In this document: positions 11,539 to 24,625 of the stretch, piece by piece
Position numbering within the stretch: the stretch's first letter is position 1
Layout: each line of letters starts with the position of its first letter
Origin: Oxytricha trifallax
Taxonomy: Eukaryota > Ciliophora > Spirotrichea > Sporadotrichida > Oxytrichidae
Length of the DNA stretch: 64,000 nucleotides
Assembly: GCA_000711775.1 (NCBI GenBank)
Contig: ARYC01000409.1
Span: 96,326-160,325, forward strand
Reading direction: 5' to 3'
Program-made: the position numbers and the translations under genes
Notes under the pieces: model-generated
Database searches by the model: none
Told to the model about the DNA's origin: nothing
Seen by the model: the letters and a program-made list of their open reading frames with translations, nothing else

Positions 11539-11937
11539 TTTTATTCCTTAATATATAATATTATGTGGTTAGAATTATTAAAATATTTTATTTACACAAA
11601 TAACAACCTTAAATTTGTTTATTATTTCAGACATTTCACATATAAGATGTTATTAAAATTCATAGGTCTAAAAATATTGCAGTGATAATGAAATGAATTG
11701 TATAAATGTTAAAATTGGGTTATAAATGCTTTTGGTAGATTCATTAAATAAAGTTGTTAAAATGTAAGGATCTTTTTATCAGATATATCCAAAATGTTTG
11801 ATAAACATAATTATTTATAATTTATCTTTTAAACATATACATTCCCCATTAAAAAGTAATTCTAAATTTTTATTCATTTAAAATTTTAAGCTGTCAAATT
11901 AAATATGGAAGAAAAAATTATCATCTTTCCATAACTT
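11539..11937. other. AT-rich intergenic
   Basis: No gene seen. It holds the 5' flank of TIM17 and the 3' flank of the Arb2-domain gene, both transcribed leftward. Confidence 0.5.
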
Positions 11938-13469
11938 TCAAAGCTACTAAATCTATTCAGTATCACCATCGCCAATAGTTTTCTCCTCTGTATCATTTTA
12001 TTAATTTGAGTTATTAATTACACTTAATTGATGATTAATTCTTTCCTTTAAAGACTTTTCAATTTCATCATCCTCAAAATCAATTATATTTAATACACTA
12101 TCCTCTTTTTACTCATTATCACTATCTGGACGATCCATGTAGTCATCACTAGATTCTGATTAATTATCTCCCTTATTTATTTCCATTTAGTCCTAATTAG
12201 TATTTTAGTGGGATTAAAAATGATAAAAATGTTTGATAAGTTCTTCGTGAGCATATCCAGTGGTATATTCATGCTTATTATGCCCAGCACTCTTCTCCAT
12301 ACAAACATTCATTCTTTCAGAGTCTCTCAAAACTGCACCAGCTGGTTTATCACTAGCAACAAAATGAACTGCGTTCTCCCACATCCAAGATTTCTGCTTT
12401 CTATCTAAACTAGATTTGTCAATTGTCCAGGAGTCTGTCAATGCTATTCTTTCAGTTCTGTCGTAGAAAGTGTCCTCTAAAAAGCAAAAGTTAATTTTAT
12501 GTTAAAACTTACTATAGTTTTTTTAGATAGATGCTAAACAAGCACCTCCTGCTGAATGAGCAATGATATGGAACTTCTTAAACTTAGAAGGTAGAACATA
12601 TTTGTCCCAAACATACATAGCATGTGATTCCATAGAATGACAAAAAGGAATAGCCTAAAATAAATTTAGATTTGAAAACAATCTTACTGATCTTTCAGGC
12701 CCACTAACTCTTAGATTTGGATTCATTACTAATACAGCTAAGTTGTTCTTTTGAGCTTACTCTACTAAGTACAGCATAGAGCCAGTCTTCAAGCTTTCAT
12801 TCATGCATACAGATCTTGCCCAAACACTAAAATAATTTGATAAATTGATTTCAAGAACTTACCCTGCTCTAACTGCTCCTGTTCCTTAAATTAAAATGAG
12901 AGCTTTTCTATCTTCAGAGTCTTCTTGAGACCCATCTCTGAACTCAGGACTCATATAAATGTTACTTCTTGGTAGATGATGGTAATCTTCCTCCAAGTCT
13001 TTATCTTCTGGGATCCACACTTCTTATAAGCCATATGTTGTCTAAAACTCTTGCTAGACATGCTCAGTAAGTAGATCAGCAATTTAATCATAGTTTGCTT
13101 AGCCTTTCCACTCCAAACCTTTGGTATCATCTGCTATCTATCTCAGCTTCCCATAACTATCATCTTCATCTTTCTTTATGAAGTAGCCTAACTCTTCAAG
13201 TTTATCCTTTACTGATTGAGGCTACCCAGTAGATGATTAACTTTGATTTACTTTCAGAGATTCCTTTTTCTCTTCTTAGTGATCTAAATGGTCTTACTGA
13301 GATAAATCAGTCATATCATGATCTAAATTCTTTGAATCTTCTTACTGAACATCAACTTTCACATCATCTTAAACAAAATTTAGAAAGAAAATATCTTACC
13401 TTAAGAATCTCTTTGGTCTTCTTATTTTTGAGAATTTGTTGTATTGCCTAAGTCTGAACTGTTTTCCAT
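11938..13469 (-). CDS. Arb2-domain protein, FAM172A-like
   Basis: A complete five-exon gene with introns of 29-38 nt, ATG 13469 to TGA 11938-11940, no IES needed. The N-terminus is acidic and Gln/Ser-rich. The Arb2 domain follows: ALILIQGTGAVRAGVWARSV, VMNPNLRVSGPERS, FHIIAHSAGGACL (serine-hydrolase-like GxSxG region, here HSAGG), then DRTERIALTDSWTID and MWENAVHFVASDKPAG. The family covers fission-yeast Arb2 (Argonaute siRNA chaperone complex) and animal FAM172A, linked to small-RNA-guided chromatin and splicing; a small-RNA role in this organism is inference. The C-terminal tail (SESSDDYMDRPDSDNE) is acidic and disordered. Confidence 0.9.
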
Positions 13470-13559
13470 TTTCTTATCAGAATTTAATTATTAATTATAA
13501 GATTTGTTGACTTACCTCTTTAATTTGATTAATTACAAATAATTCTAATATTAGTTTTA

Positions 13560-14644
13560 ATGGAGAGAAATCCCTCAAATCACTTGCATCATTAAGGCTG
13601 CGGCTGCTCAGAAGAAGCTAAGAGACAAGACCCACATGGTCTGGATCTATTCCCCCATATTGACATGAAGTCAGTTGATTGCTTCAACCAGAAGAATAAT
13701 GAATCAATAAAGAATGTTATAAGGCCTATAGAAGAAAGAATGGACTTCAGCAAGGGAGTGTGCCAGAGTGGCTATGGCAAAGATCTAGTAGTTTACATTT
13801 AGAAAAATTACTTAAATTTTCCAGGGAATGATTAAATTATCAAGATTAGTGATATAAAACTTAATTAATTCATAAATTATTAAAACTTATTATGCTTATG
13901 AGAAGAGTATATATAAATAAACATTAAAAATTAACTATGTTTTAAACAAAAGATTTACCAGTTCTTAAATCTAAACTAATATTAAAAAAGTATCCAATTA
14001 AAAATGAGCATCATTTATTAAAGTAAATATTATCGGATAAAATAATAATTATAAATATATAAGAGAAGATATTAAAATATGAAAAATAGTGTATCTATCA
14101 AATCAAGTTAATTTAATTATAAGTGCTAAGTAAAAAAGATTTGGACTTATCTCGATAATCTGATTTTTTTAAAATATAATTTTAATTTATCTAAGGTTTT
14201 GGTTATTAATAATCGCCTTCTCAAATATTCTAAATTTCTCTGATTCCATTCAATGGAGAAATAAAAGTGAAGTCAATTATTATCATCGGAGGGGAAGATG
14301 GAACTGCACCTGCAAACATGAAAATTTACAAAAACGTAGAGGCAGTTGACATTAATATTTTGGAAGAGAAGAAGCCAATTCAAACTTTAGACCTCAATGA
14401 AAATGTGACAGGAGAACTTGAGTACCTGCTTAATGTGTCAAAGTTTAACAACACCGGAAATATAGTATTAGGTTTTGATGAAAACTTTGGTGCTAAGAAC
14501 ACAGTTATTAAGTTTATTGGACTAAAAGGAGAAAAATTGAGGGAGAAAGTACAGGTTATTGAGACAGTATATGAAGTAAGAGCTAATTTGGCTGATCATA
14601 AAACAGAAGACGACTTTATGGTCAGAAACAATTTAGGCATGTGA
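13560..14644 (+). CDS. PITHD1: PITH-domain protein, PITHD1 orthologue, split by an IES
   Basis: MDS 1 (13560-13799) encodes MERNPSNHLHHQGCGCSEEA with the His/Cys-rich PITHD1 start, DLFPHIDMKSVDCFNQKN and IEERMDFSKG. MDS 2 (from 14246) gives PFNGEIKVKSIIIIGGEDGT, APANMKIYKN, ENVTGELEYLLNVSKF and KFIGLKGE, ending ANLADHKTED at TGA 14642-14644. With the 446-bp IES removed the seam reads GKDLVVYIPFNGEIKVKS, aligning with EELLFNIPFTGNVKLKG of animal PITHD1. PITH domains occur in TXNL1, where they bind the 26S proteasome, and in PITHD1. It is divergent from the Arb2 gene, with only about 90 bp between the two starts. Confidence 0.93.
13800..14245 (+). other. IES in PITHD1, pointer ATT
   Basis: 446 bp of AT-rich DNA between ATT at 13797-13799 and 14243-14245. 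The seam is fixed by homology of the flanking protein. The ends carry a weak inverted match (TAGAAAAATT inside the left end, CAGAGAAATT on the complement of the right). Confidence 0.85.
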
Positions 14645-14743
14645 AGTTAAAGTTAATTCTATAAATTAAGGATTATCAATATTTTGTAATATTACCATCC
14701 TATAGATAGAATAAACATTAATTAATTGCAAATATAAATAAAA

Positions 14744-17700
14744 ATGAATAACACTAATCGAATTTATAGTCCTGATAAAGTTTATGGACAAACCCAATAT
14801 ATCTCAGGAACAAAACCAGTAATTAATATAATTAAGGTTGTATATAAATTTATAGCATGGATTTGTGTAAGAAGACGAAGAATATGACTTCTTTTATAAA
14901 AGAGCTAAAAAGATAAAGCCAGCTGGAGAGTAAGTTTTGTAATTGATAAATAATTTAGTTTTGCAACTACCATTTTACATTTAATTAATTGCATATAAAT
15001 ATTAGTGGAACGCATTGGAAACTGAAAAACAAAGATGAATCCACATTTTATGAAGCAAAAGCCTATGATGAATAGGTCTAAAGAGTAATGTTTTTGGAAT
15101 ACGATTATCCTCAAGCTCCCGATCTCATGCCATTCTTATATTTCTACAAGTACCTTGCAAGGAAGCCAGAATTCTGCAAGAAAGATCAAACCAAATACTA
15201 AAAATTAGAGTTATGGATACCTGATACTATAGTGTTTAATGATAGTGACACTCCTTATTGGATATACACTAATCATGAGGGTGTTGTTTGTAGAACAGAG
15301 ACATTCAATGAGAGACATGTTGTCTCTAAGTTAGGAAATTAGTACTCAATTGATGAACTCGTTGTCTGTTGCAAAACTGTAATTAATTTATTCATTCTTA
15401 AAGCATGTTTTACAGTTAGACAATACTGATGGGAGACTGATTGGAAATAAATGCTAGTTAATGAGTACAAGAGATCTTGCTTAGAGGATGACATCAACTA
15501 GCTCTGGTAATAGTGAGATCTTTGTGATTTAGAAGTTTGTCAAAAGTAAGGGACCAAATGCTTATGTCTGTAGAGCTTACTACAGGAAAAACAAGCCACC
15601 TCAATTAGATATAAAAATTAAAATTTAATATAAATCTATGTCATTTTCTATAAAATGCTTTACAATAACAAATAAGACTTCATTTTTCGATCCAAATAAT
15701 TAATTGGATGAACATGATAAATACATAACTAACATTAGAAAACCACTCTCTTGTAGCATAGTTCATTCTAAAGGAGGCAAACTTAGTGAGGAAGGTTGTG
15801 CATAAGTTGAGAAAATGGCAAGATTCTTTGAGAAATATACTGGCATTTTTATTGAGGAAATGGTCTGTGATTTTATAAAGTAAGACATATATCATAAATA
15901 ACACTTAAACAAGGGATGAAAGTGGACTTTGGTGGTTTACTGGGTGCAGAGGATTTAAGACAAATGGAAATAATGGAAAACCTACACTAAAATACTTCAC
16001 TTTGGACACTCACATTACAAGTGAAGACTCTGATGAAGAAAAGAAGAAAGCTAAAACTCTTGCAGATTCAAAGGGAAAGACTGACTATATTATTATTAGT
16101 TCAAAAGTATAATTATATAATTTATGCTATACTAAGCTAAGAATGTGTAGATTTTGCCAAATCGGTTATCCAATAAATGAATTAACTCATTAGATGACTC
16201 TGTTGATGATCTTGAAAACAGAAAAGCATATTAAAGAGCAGCAGTTAGGTAGTGATTATGAATGGTTAAATCATGGTGACCCAATGTTTTATGACCAGGT
16301 TTCCCTATACCAGCCTCATAAAGTCTGTAAAACATGGTAACTTATTTAAAAATATCTCACCAATTTAGTTTCAATTTATTCAAGGAAGTTGAAGAGCTCA
16401 GAAATGTAGAGAAAAAGTTTGCTAAAGCTCTTGGAATCCCCATAGATTAGATTGGTTCTGAAAATAAAGAAAGTCACACACAAGCAGCTAAAACAGATGA
16501 GTAAAATGATGAAGAGAAGCAAGGAAAAGATCCTTTGGATATACTTAACAAAAAGAAAGATTAAGACATTGAAGCATTAACAATTAAGGAACTTTACAGG
16601 TTCAGAATACTCTTAGTTTTTCATGGTAATATATAATGTAACTTTAACTTAATTTTAGAAATTACTGACTTTGAATTTCTAATACCAAATGACAGGAAAC
16701 ATACCTTGACTTTAGAGTATAGCATTCTAAATGTTACTAAATCCTACAGGCTAAACTACACATCAACTCAAATAAATTCAGGTTCATAGCTCTCAATGGT
16801 TTCTATGACTTCAACAGTTAACAACAAAAAGATAAACTTGAATAGGATAAGACTATATTATTTCTTCACGAAAGATCTTCAGGCTTACAAGAAATTCTTG
16901 AATGAAGAAACAGTTAAAGTTAGGCTTTTATTGGATAATCACACTGAACTAGCTGCTGGACAGTATAGCTTGAAAGAATTCAGATCTCCATATGTCACTA
17001 AGATAGGGTTAAATAGTATGCTGTGTGGCAAAAACAATCAGAGTTGCTATCTGAAGTTTTACATAGGCATGATAGGGACAGAAACTGAAGTAGATGTGAG
17101 AGAAATTAAAATTAGAAACTTCAGAGATAACCTTTACTTACCTCCAGATAATTACTACGCTTGTGAAGTGCTACCAGAAGATTGGATAGACATTATCCCT
17201 TCGCAAAAATAGAATAACATGGCGAATTCAGTATTAAGCAGACATAATACCACTTCATATCTCTGGAGAGAGACTCCAATCAAAAATTCATCAAGCACTA
17301 GTCCATCTAAAACACTTACAAGACACAAGACTTCTCCTGACAAACCAGCTTTCACTTTAAGTATTCAAGATCAGTCTGCTTTGTAAAATAAGAGTTCCAT
17401 GTTTAAGAAATATTACAATAAGAAACCTGAAATAATAGAGGAGCTTATTGAATTCAATGGGTAGTAAAAAAAAGCATAAATATTAGATGATAATGATTAT
17501 ACTGCAGGAACTTAAGAAAAAACTCATAAACCAAGATAACCGTCTTAGAAAAAAATTAAATTAATGAGTAAAACATTGAAATAGAGCTAGACTACAGCCA
17601 ATCTTCAAAATACATTAAGACCTAGTACTGCTATGCAGCCCCAAATTTAAGATATTAGAATCAGATATAATACAAATCAATATGTTCAATATGTTTATAT

Positions 17701-18870
17701 AGATTTATAGAAGAACAAGAATACTCAGAAAATAGTTCAAAATTTTACAAGAAATCAAAGTTCTTCCAACTTATTAGATAAATTCTAAGAAAGTCAGAGA
17801 AAAAAGAGACCTGAGACTTCTCATTAAAGAATTAAAAAGTCTGAATCACAATTAGATATATTCTTAAACAATAAACTTAAAAAGAAACTTGACCTCATTT
17901 CAGAAATAAACGATCAAGTTGAGTATAGAGGTCGACAAAGTAATACCAGTCAGTAAACTGCACCATAATTTTAAGCAATAAATAAGATTGAGTTTAATGA
18001 GACTTTGTCAAATAGAACGCTTAGTACACAACTAATCGATATGCCTTAATCAATTTTCACATTGAAGTTCAATGTAAGTTATATTTGATAAGTAATGTTT
18101 TTTAGTTAAATAAACTGCACTATGACAAGGAATTCTTTGATTTATGGTAAACATAGTAAAATTAGAGTCAAATACTCTGGACAGCTCAATTAGAAATATT
18201 CAATTAGAAGTTTGTGAGTGACAGCTACTCAAATATTTTCGCTTTACCTCAGCAAAATTCAGAAATCAATCAATAGCACTTAATTATAAATTTCAAGCAA
18301 GTTTTGCATCTGCAAGAGACACGAGAGAGTTTATAGAGTATTTTGATTAATAATTTCATGTCTGTGAAACTGACAGCTTAACTGCCAACAACTATAATTG
18401 TATAGAATTAAGCCTCTACTTTACAATACTCAGCTCAATTTAATTTGGGGTATTTACTTCAACAAAGAAAGATAGAAACATAACTCATCATGGCACCAAT
18501 CACTTAATAAATAGGTGGTATTAGTTAGAATTAGCCTTTTGTGATGTTATAAGTTGAATTTGAGATGGAGGAAGATGACTAGAATGTTTTGAGAGGAAAG
18601 AAAACTATGAGGTAAACAGTATAGCAACACAATAACTCAACAACTATAATGTCTCTTAGTATTGTAAGATTCATTTTGAGATTATAATTTATAAAAGATA
18701 ATTAGTACCTAATAAACATCAATAATAACATGTAGATGCAGGAAGATAATTATTCAGCTGGTAATGGTAGTATGATGAGTAACATGAAAATGGGAGGCAG
18801 AAGCAACAATTATTCTTAATAAATGATTTATCAGCCAGCAAGACCATTTGAAGTCATCATACCTTTTTGA
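14744..18870 (+). CDS. Large multi-exon protein with paired CxxC motifs, unknown
   Basis: ATG 14744 to TGA 18868-18870 with about ten short GT-AG introns and, unusually for this region, no IES required over 4.1 kb. Exon order gives MNNTNRIYSPDKVYGQTQYI, an acidic patch with YDFFYKRAKKIKPAGDG, a long globular N-terminal region, then CRFCQIGY and, about 65 residues later, CKTCFNLF, which together could bind zinc. A beta-rich region follows (FRSPYVTKIGLNSMLCGKNN, SCYLKFYIGMIGTETEVDV), then a Ser/Gln/Lys-rich disordered stretch, and a C-terminal globular region (KFVSDSYSNIF, NNFMSVKLTAQLPTTIIV). I do not recognise the family. The strong conservation of frame through many introns argues it is functional. 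Confidence 0.7.
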
Positions 18871-18974
18871 TTACCTTTTTTCATTACAATTCTTAATTTA
18901 ATCATTCATTAGATGACTTTCTGATTACATTATTGTAAATTTAAATTGATAGATTAATCAATAATATTGTAAAA

Positions 18975-20147
18975 ATGTTAGCACCACCAACATAATCACA
19001 AAATAATCAACAATAATAGCAGAAGAAACAATAATCCCTTAATTTACAAAATCTATAAGGAAATAATGTCTCTGCAAATTAAAACATGAACCCTTAACAA
19101 CCTTAGAATAACAACAAAATATAGAGGAAAAAAGAGAACGAGAGTGATAAATTCGTGCCTATTCATGAATATGTTGCTAATTTGTTTTATGATCTCACAA
19201 GCACTTATGGTACGTCATTTATTGCATATTAATTGAAATTTGACATTTAGAGGGAAGAGACAAGGTCACTAAGGGATTGCAATATAAATAATAATAAATG
19301 AGCATTTATAATTATTCATTATATCTTGCCAAGTTTCTATCATGGTATAATTAGCACACAGATCCCGAGAAAGGAATCAAATACTTCTAAATATCAGGTA
19401 AGAGCTCTTTTCGAAATGCTTTTATATATGTTTATATTAAAATTACAGAGAAATTCAGAGATGCAAGGAGTTTGTTCAGAGTGCTGAAATTTATGTTTGA
19501 AGTGAAGAGAATTGAAATTATTATGTAGACATTGGGTGAAGATGGTTTCTCTCTTGTAACAAACATTTCTAGTAGAGCTTTCTACTTTATATAAAAAATA
19601 GGATATTCTAAAGTAATATCTGATGATCAAATAGCAATATTTTTATTTAAATTTACTTCTTTTATTGGTTTTTCGACAACATCTATATATTCTAAAAATT
19701 CTTGGACATTCACAGCGAGAGATTCCCTAAGGAAAGATTCAAGAGTTTATCAAGAACATTTTGGCTTCTAGGGTTAATAATGTTCCTAATTTATTGTGTC
19801 AAGACATTAATAAAATTTAAACTGCCAATCTAAAACTATATGAGCATTAATTTTTATGTTGATTGAGGAAAACCTACACCGATGAGTCAGACTTAAAAGT
19901 AGCAGCTTTGAATAAAATGACAGTGAAATAAATGAAAGAAAACCTCTAAATTATTTGTAAACTCCGCAGAGACTACTAATTAAATTTCGCCAGAGCTATG
20001 AGTGATTTGATCATTTGCTTAAATGAAAATAACCTACCATTTTTAATATTGGGCAAGAGAATTAATCAGGGAGTAGAGGGAATATTTGGCATGCTCAGTG
20101 CCTTGATATATTTGTATGATGTAGCTAAGAGCAGAAAATATAGATGA
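18975..20147 (+). CDS. PEX11: PEX11-type peroxisome proliferation protein
   Basis: Starts with a long Gln/Asn/Pro-rich tract (MLAPPTQSQNNQQQQQKKQQ), then the PEX11 domain: YGRDKVTKGLQYKQQQM, FLSWYNQHTDPEKGIKYF, EKFRDARSLFRVLKFMFEVK, RAFYFIQKIGYSK, SLSRTFWLLGLIMFLIYCVK, and the C-terminal amphipathic and membrane part (KRINQGVEGIFGMLSALIYL). PEX11 proteins remodel and elongate the peroxisomal membrane before fission. Introns of about 40-120 nt interrupt the domain. Near 19858-19868, between NYMSINFYV and KTYTDESDLK, the frame breaks by one base; no intron or pointer pair explains it well, so a sequencing indel or unresolved junction is likely. Stop is TGA 20145-20147. Confidence 0.88.
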
Positions 20148-20274
20148 AAAGAGCAATAAATGTTTTGTGATTTATCAAATTAAGCATTAAAGTGTTAACA
20201 TATTAATACATTCATACAATTATAAAATCTTAAATTCATTTAATTTATGCTTTGTGATTCTCTAATTTGGTATT

Positions 20275-23200
20275 TCAAATATCTTAAAGTCTTTGCTAGA
20301 AATGTCTGTTCAGACTGGTCAGTCTTCTTTGTTAATCTATAAATTCTTAGTTTTACTTTTGGAGTTATATAATGTACTGCTGCATTTCTTTTAAATCAGT
20401 CAATCTTTATTTTTGAATAAAGTCCTTGTATTTTGAGAATGCAATTAGCAATTTACTGCCTTAATTCAATTTGCTAAGAGTCTTAGAATTCGATAAAATC
20501 AGTAAGCCTTTCAAAATATTTAAGTTCTTTTGTTAAGATAATTTGAAAATTTTGTAAAATGCCACATTTAAGTTTTATCGTTATTTAGTCTTGAATATAT
20601 TCACCAAATTTCTAAGATTATTTTAGGTTTTTATGTTTGAATAGTTAAATCTAAGCATACTTTACATTCCCTATCTCATCAAAGCTATTTTAGTGATTCT
20701 GATAAACTTCTCAATTTAAGGTGTTTTGGTTTTGTATTATTCATACTTATTAATCTTCTCTTATTTTCTTTTTTCTTCTCTTTCTAGTGCTTACTATAAT
20801 TGATCCTTAACTGGACTAAATTCTTTCACTTCTTTCTTTTAAAATCCTATATTTTGTTTATAACTTGACTGATTTTGGGGTGTCTAAGTAAGCTATTTGA
20901 TATTTGATAATGGCTATAAGGAAGTTTTTAATTCAAGTTTCTTCTAGTCAGTGCTGTCTCGACTACTATTTCTAATTTCATTTTAGCTGCTTTAATTAAA
21001 TAGCCGCATTTAATTAATACTGTTCTTTATGTTGCTGTTTGACCTATTTTAGGTTTCATTAGTCGTGTTTATGCTCTTTTTGTTATCATTTAGCTTAAGA
21101 TTCTGTTTCTAACTTGACTGAGTCAATTTTCTATTGTTAAATTCAATCATTTTTTAGTCTTTTCTTGGAGATAGTGGGTTTTATTATATTCCATCTTTAA
21201 GGATTTACTGTTTTATATTTTTACTTTTTATTTCACTGCGTTCTCTACTCTTAGTAGACTATCTCTGTTGAATATTTTATGCGATAGTTGTTTAATTCTT
21301 CGAGCCTGGAGAGACTTTATCTCTTGATGATTTAGAGTATTTAGACAAATTTTAAGTCACAACACCATAGGCTTATTTTGAGTCTAAACTATCTTGTAAG
21401 TTTATTTACTTTTAATCAGCATTTCTTGTTGAAGAGAGTCTTCTATTCTCTGCAAAAGTGAAATTTGTTTCTTATTGTTTCTACAAGGATGATATACCGT
21501 TATTTTTAACAACTGATTACTAATGTTTCTAATTACTCTTGGACTGCTATTAGTCTTTTATGTTAGTGAATTTAGATTTTGGAGATAAAATCAAATGCAT
21601 GGATGACTCTGATGACCCTATCATTTTGTTTGGTTTCTAACCGCTGTCTTAGTTTTCGTTTACAATCTGATTTTCGTATTCCAGAAATTCTTATAATTCG
21701 ATTGTTTACTGTGAGTCTCTTATTCCTGATTATAATCCATCTGGGGAATGTAATTAATTTGACTTAGTACCACTGCTTAGTGTTTCCTCCACCAATATAA
21801 ACTGCTAGTCTTGATTGATTTGTTATGGACTATGATATAAAAGCTTATCATTCATTGTACTTCCAATTTTATTACTAGATTCTCCTCTATGAGTCTTGGA
21901 CTTTTACTCTATTATTTACTGTTTTAAACTAGAGAGAATCTGATCTTTTCTCGACAGCTATTGCTATGAGCTGTTTCTTGAGAGTGAAGACCCCTGTGAT
22001 CTTTGGGATACCTTTTAATGTGTTTTCAAAGTTTTTAAAGCAAGTTCCAAATTATCATCAATCTAAGTTCTCTGAGTTAATTGAGACCGGGGAAGATCAC
22101 TCTCAAAAGAAGCTTTATTTAGAGAGCGAGTGCTACCTTTATTTTGATAATCCCATTTCAATAAATCATAATATTTAGATGTAATGGAAACAATAACATA
22201 ATAAAAGTCATAATTTTTTAAATTAGAAAATTGGCAATTATTTGAAAAATAAATGAGAAATATTAAAAGTTTTATTGATCTTAATATTACTAGGAAATCT
22301 ATTAAAAAAATCTGAAGTACCAAAACAATTAGGAAATTTGATTAACCAAAGAGAAATTTTAACAAGATTAACTTCAAATTTTTATTTGTAATTTTCTTAC
22401 CATTAACTGATTAGGTTTTAGTCTGATTGATGTAAGCTCTTCATGCTGTTGCTATAATCCAAGTTGTTTAACTTTTAAGTTCTAGACATTCCACTTTTCT
22501 AATTTTTAATTAAATTCTCCAGTTGATATATGTCTTCATCATTAGTAATTGTAACAGCTTTTTGTTGCAGCTTTTCAAACTATGAGTTCTTAGCTGGTGA
22601 TACACTTTAACTTGGAATCCCAGAGTTAGTTTTTTAACTAAGCTATGGGTTGATGATATAATTCAACGATTTCTCTGATTTAGTGTCTAACAAAGATTAT
22701 TGAGATTCTTAAGTTGCTTAAACCTTAGAGATTGATTTGCTTATTTGACTGGTGTTATTTACTGCCGATTTATTTATGTCAACAATGAAATTCTGGATTT
22801 AATAGTGCATTTTGCAAGGATTCTTAATATGCAGTAGAAATATCTTTATTCTTTCGGTTTTATTTTTAGCTAAATGAAGAGTTTAAGTGGCTATTTCCTA
22901 TAAATAAATTAATAAGAGTACTGTTATAATTACCAGCAAGATGTTTTCAAATTATTCATAAACGAATTAAAAGTTGGTGTTTATTTGAAGTTTATCACTT
23001 TCTTATAATGCATTAGCTACGATTTTCTTCAAGTCACTGGCATTTGTTAAATCCTAAAGATAAAACGAATACACATTAAATATATCTTACAGGTATTATA
23101 TTAGTCTGCTTGCAAAACTTCTGCAAATCATTGTATGTTATTTTTCCATTATTACTCTGGCCAATCAATTGAAAAATCTTCTAAAACCTTATCCTGTTTA

Positions 23201-23525
23201 ATTCCATAAGTTACATTTACGCCTCCTTTTAGTTTTCTTAGCTTTCATTTTGCTACTTTGTGAAAGATTATGAAGAAGTCAAAAACTATTAAAGCTTCTC
23301 GTTTTTAATACTACCTCCCCCTATGTTATTATTTTATGCTTGATTCAACCCATTCACATGTTGATGTACTTTCTAGCTTGAAGATATATTTGAATTAGAG
23401 TATTTGGACTGTTTTTAGTAAGAAACATCAAATAAATTAGTGTCTACTCCACTGTTTTATATATGTTGCTATTATCGTGATTGAGATTAGGCGGATGGAG
23501 TGACTGATGAGTTGTTTATCATCAT
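20275..23525 (-). CDS. EF-hand-like, Gln/Ser-rich protein with C-terminal coiled coil
   Basis: ATG 23525 to TGA 20275-20277. The N-terminus is Asn/Gln/Ser-rich; around residues 110-140 an EF-hand-like unit is visible (FQLIGQSNNGKITYNDLQKF). A hydrophobic helix-like stretch (ENILLVIITVLLLIYLQE) and a long disordered Ser/Gln/Lys region follow. The last part is a coiled coil, ending DLKEMQQYIIQLQKQNQE and SLNRHFQQRLQDI. One IES (22158-22404) is supported; a short intron lies near 23060-23095. Function is unknown; such proteins are common in ciliate cortical and ciliary proteomes, but that is context, not evidence. It converges with PEX11. Confidence 0.65.
22158..22404 (-). other. IES, pointer AATGG
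   Basis: 247 bp between AATGG on the minus strand (CCATT at 22400-22404 and 22153-22157). Excision joins QNLISQW to DYQNKGSTRSLNKASF in frame. The upper end also looks like an intron donor (GTAAGA), but no acceptor gives an in-frame product. Confidence 0.65.
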
Positions 23526-23621
23526 TTTTAAATTAGTTGTAAATTAGCTATTATAAAATTATAAATTATCTGAAATTAATTTATTTGGAAGAACTTTTGT
23601 AATTAATTCTAATATTTTCTT

Positions 23622-24625
23622 ATGGGAGACTCAAGTGAAGATGATCAGCATTACTTGACTGATTTGCAGTCGAAATATCACGCTCTGCGATAAAAAGGTT
23701 AACAGTCAAGTTAAACCTCTGATTAATAGTTACCAGTAGACTATGCATAATTAGTCTAACAACAAAATCAGCAAATACTTCAATAAAATCACATTTAATT
23801 GAAGCCAAAAAACATCACTCTATTGCAAAATAAGAATAAAAAATAGGCTGTGCAGACCACTAAATTAAACAAACCAGTAAAACTTATGCATCCTTCTTCA
23901 AGTGGGGAATACTAAAATAACTGATAAACTTTTTAATATGTTCCATAGAATAATAACAGCCAGTATAATTAACTAAGGCCGACTTCCTCTAAAGTTTCCT
24001 CTCAGAAGCAAACTATAAATTCCCCTTAAAAGAGATTAAACTCTGCTAGTGTCTACAGATCAAGTGATGACATACAAAAAAGAATAAAGGAAATTTATTA
24101 ACTTTAGCAGTAAAATATGAGCAGCAATTATGCAAGCATAGATTTCGAACCATCTCAATACTATTTACATGAGAAAAAGAAGCATGATTATATCGTCAAT
24201 AATAAATGCGATAGATTGAAGATGTTCATGAAAATGAATGATCAATGGAAAAGTGACAAGTTTTTATCTAATAATCATGTTAAACATCCTAATGAGTCAA
24301 GAGAAGGCCGTAAACTAAACTTAGCGAGCTATAATTAGCAATACAAGAAACAAGAAATTGTCAAAAAGTAAGCAATTCATTTATTTATTCAAACACATAC
24401 TATAGGAACCCAAATAATGCCCCTCAATACAAACTTTCAAGTTATGTTATTCCATCTGAGAGAAAAAGGGATGATGTGCGTTACGAAATAAGAATGAAAA
24501 TGTTAAGAGCGAATGCTATGTAAATCGGTAAACCATCATTAACACAAGATCAAAGGAAAAGGCCTAAAAGTGCAGGTGTTAAGAAAATCAAGAAATCTAG
24601 TAATATAAGTTTCAATAAAATATGA
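23622..24625 (+). CDS. Ciliate-specific Gln-rich basic protein, unknown
   Basis: ATG 23622 to TGA 24623-24625 with one 38-nt intron near 24370-24405. Starts MGDSSEDDQHYLTDLQSKYH, then a Gln-rich low-complexity part, a conserved-looking block (SSNYASIDFEPSQYYLHEKK, DRLKMFMKMNDQWKSDKF) and the C-terminus PSERKRDDVRYEIRMKML, KRPKSAGVKKIKK. The block has the feel of microtubule- or cilium-associated proteins of protists, but I cannot assign a family. Divergent from the EF-hand-like gene, about 95 bp between starts. Confidence 0.7.
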
